Of a stretch of DNA of 10,502 bases, positions 6,604-10,502 are shown piece by piece; positions within the stretch are counted from its first letter, which is position 1, and each line of letters opens with the position of its first letter. The translations under genes and the position numbers were made by a program. Below the pieces are notes generated by a model. That model searched no databases. It saw nothing but the letters and a program-made list of their open reading frames with translations, and was not told the DNA's origin. The stretch comes from an uncultured Flavobacterium sp. (GTDB lineage Bacteria > Bacteroidota > Bacteroidia > Flavobacteriales > Flavobacteriaceae), in assembly GCA_946479395.1 (NCBI GenBank), contig CAMLFV010000093.1, positions 1-10,502 on the forward strand, in the 5' to 3' direction.

Positions 6604-9075
6604 TTAATAAACTTCTGCTAATTCCACTTTTGTGCCATCTTCTCGAGTTATAGAAGCTCTAACCGATGTAATTTTGAAGTTTTCATCTTCGATTTCTTTA
6701 ACCGTTTTATTAACATCTTTGAAGATATCGTTCAAAGTTTTGTAATCGTCGTTTAATAGTTTTTTGTCTGATTTTTTGTTTGAAACAACGATAGTCTCTT
6801 TTCTTTTAGCTAAAAGTTTTTCACGTTGTTCTTCTAACTCTTTTCTGCGTTGTTGTGCTTTTTCTGAAATTTCGTTTCGTTTCTTTAAAAGTTGCTGACG
6901 ACTTTTTTCTCTTTCTTTTCTATTTTGTATAACTTCATTTCTTTCGGCATAAGCGTCATTTCTTTGCCTCATTGCTAATTCTCTTGCTTTTAAGGCTTGT
7001 GTTTTTTGCTGTAGCGAAACTTCTTTTATTGCTTTTGTTGTAATTAATAATACACCATCTTTTGCTTTATCTCCGTATTTTTCAATTGCTTTTTTATCTT
7101 TTAAAACATCAATACGTTCAATATCACCTGGGTGAATTTTCCTGAAATCGCCAGGATTTATTTCTTTCCCATCAACAATATAAACTATCTTATCATTTGT
7201 CGAACTACCTATGCCTTTAATGGTTACATGCGTGTCTTTATGATTTACTTTTTGTATTTGAATTTTGTTTGAAGAGGAAAGACTATTTCTTTTTTGCTGA
7301 TTAATTTTATTAATGTGGTTTTTTAATTCTTCTTCAGTTGATTCTTTACCATTAATGAATATACTGCTATGAGTTTTATTATTAGCTGATTGATCATTAT
7401 CATCTTCAATTTTAAAGAAGAACGTTTCAGTTTCACTTTTTCTAGTTGTTAATTTGATTTCTGTAGTATTTTCATCAACGTACATAGATCTAATCGTTTT
7501 AGGATCAAAATTCTTTAATTGTTTTTTAGTCAATAGTATACCATCAACGTAAATAGGGTATTTTGCTGCAATTCTATCGAAAGCTTTTCTATCAGAAAGT
7601 AACAATTCTAAATCTTTATCACGATCAGTCACATCTTTAATTTTTTTTGTTTTAATGATTACTACATTGTCAACATCTTCCCTAAATTTATCTTTAGTTT
7701 TTTTATCTCTATGAACATTAATAGATAAAATATCTTTTGGGTTTAATGTTAAAGCTGCCCCTTTCGAGCTTTTTGTACCATTAATTACATAAATAACTCT
7801 TTGGTTTTTACTAATTTTATTAACCCAACTATAATCTTTCCATTCATCATCTGTAATTACAAAATTGGGTTCAAGTTCATTATCAACCGTATATGCGTAA
7901 GTAGGCTTAGCTGAATATTTTTCAACTCTAAAAGGTTCGTTACCGTCTAAATTTACAATGATTAAAAAAGGTTCAATGTTTTTATCAGTAGCTGTTTCAG
8001 ATGTTGATATTTTAAGATCTTTATTCCTAATGGTATAATCTAAGGATTTAATCTTGTTATTGTCATATTTAAGATTACTTACACTGAAATCAATACCAAA
8101 ATCATCTTTAAGTTTTTTGGATAGTTTTGCAAAATCATCTTTTGTGAAATTTTCTCGAACTAAAAATGAAGTTTCTTCCATTTCCTGCACTTCAATAGTT
8201 TCTTTAACTTGTGCTACCGTTTCAATTTGAAACAAGGCAAAGAAAGCCACCAAAGCCGGTGTTGCTAATAAAAATTTAAGTTTTTTCATATTGGTTGATT
8301 TTTTAGAGTTTAGTTGTAAAATGCGGTTTTTAATTTCGCTTGCATTATACGAATTCACAAACTGAATTTCGTGCTGCATTTGAAACTGTAACAGATTTTT
8401 TTGATACAACACGCTTTCTGTGGTTTCAATCATTTTTTGATCTACAATAAATTCCAGATTGGTGTTTATAGCGCGCTGCATTATTTTTACCAACGGATTG
8501 TACCAGAAAACCGCAGCAACCAATTCAATTAAAATAAGATCAAATGTGTGTTTTTGGTTTAAGTGGATGCTTTCATGGTCTAAAATCAGTTGATGATTTT
8601 GCCATTGAAAAAAGTTCTCCGGAACAACAATCCATTGATAAAAAGAGTAAACAGTTTTGTTATCTGCAGTAATTTTAATGTTTGATGCACCTAAACCCGG
8701 CAGTTTTTTTATGGAATGATACAGTTTTGCAACCGCATATATTTTTCGAATTATTAAAAGGAAACTGATAAAAAGAATCAGGTAAACGGCTATTTCTTGC
8801 AAATCGATGGTTTCTAAAAACGACGGTTCTTTAACCACTTCATTAATAATCACATTTTCACTATCATTTACAAAATATTCCACAGGAATTGGCTCTACAA
8901 AAACCGTTTTTGTAAAAGTTACCAGTGGGGCTGTGATTGCAACGATGATCGATCCTATAAAATACCAACGGTTTAACTGATAGAAAGTTTCTTTTCTAAG
9001 AAATATAAGATAAAAAATACCGAAAAAAATCAGTAGTAAATTTGCTTTTAAAATATAATCAAGAAACGGATGCAT
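6604..9075 (-). CDS. BlaR1-type M56 membrane metalloprotease with TonB-plug-like repeats
   Basis: The 823-residue protein begins with an M56 peptidase membrane domain. There are hydrophobic segments at about 10-26, 38-58, 94-112 and 264-284, the zinc motif HESIH at 167-171, and NTNLEFIVDQ (204-213) with E208 as likely third ligand. FWYNP (190-194) is typical of the family. BlaR1/MecR1 proteins cut, directly or indirectly, a BlaI-type repressor, and such a repressor gene lies 3 bp upstream. No penicillin-binding sensor domain is visible. The periplasmic part instead has TonB-receptor plug-like units: VIYVINGTKS...DILSINV...VVIIKTK (427-477), PIYVDGILLTKK...TIRSMYV (507-533), a partial SIFINGKES (571-579), and IVYIVDGKEINPG...VLLITTK (630-681). 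A highly charged coiled coil follows at about 684-760. What it senses is unknown. Similar M56-plug fusions are, from memory, common in Bacteroidota. Confidence 0.9.
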   Translation of the reverse strand: MHPFLDYILKANLLLIFFGIFYLIFLRKETFYQLNRWYFIGSIIVAITAPLVTFTKTVFVEPIPVEYFVNDSENVIINEVVKEPSFLETIDLQEIAVYLILFISFLLIIRKIYAVAKLYHSIKKLPGLGASNIKITADNKTVYSFYQWIVVPENFFQWQNHQLILDHESIHLNQKHTFDLILIELVAAVFWYNPLVKIMQRAINTNLEFIVDQKMIETTESVLYQKNLLQFQMQHEIQFVNSYNASEIKNRILQLNSKKSTNMKKLKFLLATPALVAFFALFQIETVAQVKETIEVQEMEETSFLVRENFTKDDFAKLSKKLKDDFGIDFSVSNLKYDNNKIKSLDYTIRNKDLKISTSETATDKNIEPFLIIVNLDGNEPFRVEKYSAKPTYAYTVDNELEPNFVITDDEWKDYSWVNKISKNQRVIYVINGTKSSKGAALTLNPKDILSINVHRDKKTKDKFREDVDNVVIIKTKKIKDVTDRDKDLELLLSDRKAFDRIAAKYPIYVDGILLTKKQLKNFDPKTIRSMYVDENTTEIKLTTRKSETETFFFKIEDDNDQSANNKTHSSIFINGKESTEEELKNHINKINQQKRNSLSSSNKIQIQKVNHKDTHVTIKGIGSSTNDKIVYIVDGKEINPGDFRKIHPGDIERIDVLKDKKAIEKYGDKAKDGVLLITTKAIKEVSLQQKTQALKARELAMRQRNDAYAERNEVIQNRKEREKSRQQLLKKRNEISEKAQQRRKELEEQREKLLAKRKETIVVSNKKSDKKLLNDDYKTLNDIFKDVNKTVKEIEDENFKITSVRASITREDGTKVELAEVY

Positions 9076-9078
9076 AGG

Positions 9079-9450
9079 CTATTTTTTTTGATTGTTTTCA
9101 ATAATTTTCATCAGTTCGTCAATTTCGGTTTGTGATAATTCTTCTTCCTTCACAAAATAATTGACCAGATTTGAAACCGAATTGCCAAAATATTTTTTAA
9201 TAGAATCTTTCACAAAAACACCTCGATATGCTTCTAAACTGATTAATGGATAATATTGATGCGACTTTCCGTAGCTTTTATGAGCCAAAAAACCTTTTTC
9301 TTCTAACAAACGCACAATGGTAGAAAGGGTGTTGTAATGCGGTTTGGGTTCGGGCATTTCAACCAAAATATCGTTTACAAATACTTTTTTTAATTGCCAT
9401 ATAACCTGCATTATTTCTTCTTCTTTATTCGTTAGCTTTTCCATGTTCAT
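9079..9450 (-). CDS. BlaI/MecI/CopY-family transcriptional repressor
   Basis: This 123-residue winged-helix repressor is paired with the M56 protease gene 3 bp downstream, giving a typical blaI-blaR1-type operon. Residues 4-70 form the DNA-binding domain (LTNKEEEIMQVIW; recognition helix region NTLSTIVRLLEEKGFL at 40-55; wing SYGKSHQYYPLIS). Residues about 80-120 are the helical dimerisation region. The segment LVNYFVKEEELSQ (95-107) matches MecI/BlaI around their scissile Asn-Phe bond, but here the residue before Phe99 is Tyr98, with Asn at 97. Two ATG starts are possible, at 9450 and two codons later at 9444; both are close to the promoter box at 9463-9470. Probably autoregulated through the palindrome upstream. 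The regulated genes, beyond its own operon, are unknown. Confidence 0.92.
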   Translation of the reverse strand: MNMEKLTNKEEEIMQVIWQLKKVFVNDILVEMPEPKPHYNTLSTIVRLLEEKGFLAHKSYGKSHQYYPLISLEAYRGVFVKDSIKKYFGNSVSNLVNYFVKEEELSQTEIDELMKIIENNQKK

Positions 9451-9462
9451 AATTTGATATTA

Positions 9463-9470
9463 CAAATATA
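9463..9470 (-). promoter_or_regulatory. Putative promoter -7 box of the repressor-protease operon (TATATTTG)
   Basis: On the minus strand TATATTTG fits TAnnTTTG and lies 12 bp before the first ATG at 9450. The large palindrome at 9467-9510 overlaps its upstream end and covers the -33 region, so a repressor bound there would block RNA polymerase. Confidence 0.6.
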
Positions 9471-9510
9471 AACTAAAAATTTAGTTATAAAACTATTTTT
9501 TTAGTTTATA
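9467..9510. promoter_or_regulatory. Candidate repressor operator: 44-bp palindrome of two AACTA-N6-TAGTT dyads
   Basis: The stretch opens with TATAAACTA and closes with TAGTTTATA, and the whole 44 bp is a near-perfect palindrome centred near 9488. Inside it are two 16-bp dyads, AACTA-N6-TAGTT at 9471-9486 and 9491-9506, exactly 20 bp (about two helical turns) apart. The region is AT-only apart from the C and G of each half-site, so some symmetry could arise by chance, but the repeated spacing argues for two repressor dimers side by side. It lies between the divergent promoters of the BlaI-type gene and the gene at 9553. The half-site differs from the TACA/TGTA of classical BlaI operators. Confidence 0.62.
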
Positions 9511-9530
9511 AAACAAATCACTCAAAATTG

Positions 9531-9538
9531 TACATTTG
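9531..9538 (+). promoter_or_regulatory. Putative promoter -7 box (TACATTTG) of the divergent gene
   Basis: TACATTTG fits TAnnTTTG and lies 14 bp before the ATG at 9553, predicting a leader of fewer than ten bases. With the next two bases it forms TACATTTGTA, which also matches the TACA-N2-TGTA core of BlaI/MecI/CopY operators. Confidence 0.55.
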
Positions 9539-9552
9539 TAAAAAGCTTTTTT

Positions 9553-10502
9553 ATGAGTGCTGAATTGAATTTAGGTATCGATTATTTTAACGAAAGTCCG
9601 TTTTATTCGGTCATTTCTTTTCATAAGGTTATTGATGCATTGAAAGAAATTGCCAAGGAAACCGAAACGCCTTATCGTGCCATTTATGCTCAATCATTGA
9701 TAGATGAAGTTGCTAAAGTACCCGAATTATATGACGGTATCACATCTAAAAAACTTATTTACGACAATTTACCACTTATTCATAATTTGCTGGCAGATTT
9801 GTTTCCTACGGCTTTAACAACCAACGAAATAAAAGCGGTGAGTTTGCCTTTTCAAAATTTCAATTTTAATTTTACCCAGCGTTTTCAAAAGATAATTAGT
9901 GAAGCAGGCGAGGAGTTCGAAATTAATTTTCGTGACTTTAACAACGATCAGTATTACATTTTTAGCTGCTGTTTGATTTTAAATAGATGTTACGGAGAAA
10001 ATTTTGATGTATCGCGCCCTTTATTTTATGATATTCCAGACAAAAACGGAATATTAAAACATTATCGTATTACATTTAATGGTGATTTTACAGAATTAAT
10101 TCCTACCGAAAAGGCATTAGAAATTACCCAAGAAGATATTAAAATGCTAAAGCGCAGTTACAACGATATTGCTGTTTGGAAAGAAAAATTTCCAGTACAC
10201 AGCTGGATTCTGAAAGGCTTTGGAATTATTACGTTGACTGATGTTACCACTGAAAATACTTTGACCAATATAAAAACCAATCTGCTAAAAAATAAACAAG
10301 ATGCCATTGATGTTTTAAACGCACAAGAAATATTCAGGTCTATTTTTAAGTTAAAGACTATTAATTTCGGAATTTTTTTTATTAACGATCTTACATCAGA
10401 TTTTTTTGAATTCCCAATTATTTTTGATTTTAAAAGCTTGTTTAAAGTACCCGAAATCGAATCAAAAAGCATAAAAACGGCTGCTAAAAAGTTCTTGAAG
10501 CA
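9553..10502 (+). CDS. Large Flavobacteriia protein, probable 'GAF-domain-containing' type, 5' part only
   Basis: The frame is open from the ATG at 9553 to the window end, 316 codons plus two bases, with no stop. The product begins MSAELNLGIDYFNESPFYSV and has no signal peptide or transmembrane helix, so it is probably cytosolic. Blocks such as LLADLFPTALTTNEIKAV, SRPLFYDIPDKNG, LIPTEKA and WKEKFPVHSWILKGFGI match, from memory, the N-terminal region of roughly 780-residue Flavobacteriia proteins annotated as GAF-domain-containing. The GAF region itself would lie beyond the window, so this name is tentative. Base composition and codon use are like those of lipA and the ABC-F gene, so it belongs to the core genome. 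It is transcribed away from the BlaI-type operon across a shared 102-bp control region and may be co-regulated. Confidence 0.8.
   Translation, partial: MSAELNLGIDYFNESPFYSVISFHKVIDALKEIAKETETPYRAIYAQSLIDEVAKVPELYDGITSKKLIYDNLPLIHNLLADLFPTALTTNEIKAVSLPFQNFNFNFTQRFQKIISEAGEEFEINFRDFNNDQYYIFSCCLILNRCYGENFDVSRPLFYDIPDKNGILKHYRITFNGDFTELIPTEKALEITQEDIKMLKRSYNDIAVWKEKFPVHSWILKGFGIITLTDVTTENTLTNIKTNLLKNKQDAIDVLNAQEIFRSIFKLKTINFGIFFINDLTSDFFEFPIIFDFKSLFKVPEIESKSIKTAAKKFLK

Noticed and set aside
6604..9450. Beta-lactam resistance regulon (blaR1-blaI)
   Set aside because: There is no penicillin-binding sensor domain and no beta-lactamase or PBP gene nearby; only the protease and repressor folds are shared.
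10158..10472. 104-codon minus-strand frame near the window end
   Set aside because: The plus-strand frame from 9553 is open throughout and has recognisable conserved blocks; this is its shadow.

Overview
The window looks like a chromosomal segment from a low-GC member of the Bacteroidota, most likely Flavobacteriia. Four things support this: LipA, NhaA and M56/BlaI proteins of that flavour; a fragment resembling the gliding protein GldL; Bacteroidota-type promoter -7 boxes (TAnnTTTG) in front of several genes; and weak or absent Shine-Dalgarno sequences. No tRNA, rRNA, CRISPR array or complete mobile element was seen.

Layout. Positions 1-540 (minus strand) hold the 5' end of an unrecognised exported protein, a short GldL-like membrane protein gene broken by a one-base frameshift, and a REP-like intergenic repeat. 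lipA (lipoyl synthase) follows on the minus strand, and a divergent promoter region separates it from nhaA (Na+/H+ antiporter). Positions 2893-3235 are a gene graveyard: a signal-peptide-coding 5' fragment runs directly into the 3' end of a second, diverged nhaA. Positions 3295-4818 carry two very AT-rich genes I do not recognise, in the same frame and 21 bp apart. The second has a C-terminal half reminiscent of the Walker B/H-loop lobe of SMC/SbcC-like ATPases, but no Walker A. A strong terminator closes this unit.

Next comes a two-domain ABC-F ATPase with its own promoter. It shares a bidirectional terminator with a convergent two-gene operon. That operon encodes a BlaI/MecI-type repressor and, 3 bp downstream, a BlaR1-type M56 membrane metalloprotease. 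The protease's periplasmic part lacks a recognisable beta-lactam sensor and instead holds several TonB-plug-like repeats and a charged coiled coil. Divergent from it is the 5' part of a large protein recalled as the Flavobacteriia 'GAF-domain-containing' type. The 102-bp gap between them holds a 44-bp near-perfect palindrome made of two AACTA-N6-TAGTT dyads 20 bp apart, plus a TACATTTGTA site, so it is a good candidate operator region.

How the genes work together: repressor and protease probably form a signal-transduction pair in which proteolysis relieves self-repression. lipA, nhaA and the ABC-F gene are independent housekeeping genes. The most promising unexplained material is the AT-rich gene pair at 3295-4818 and the regulatory logic around 9440-9553.
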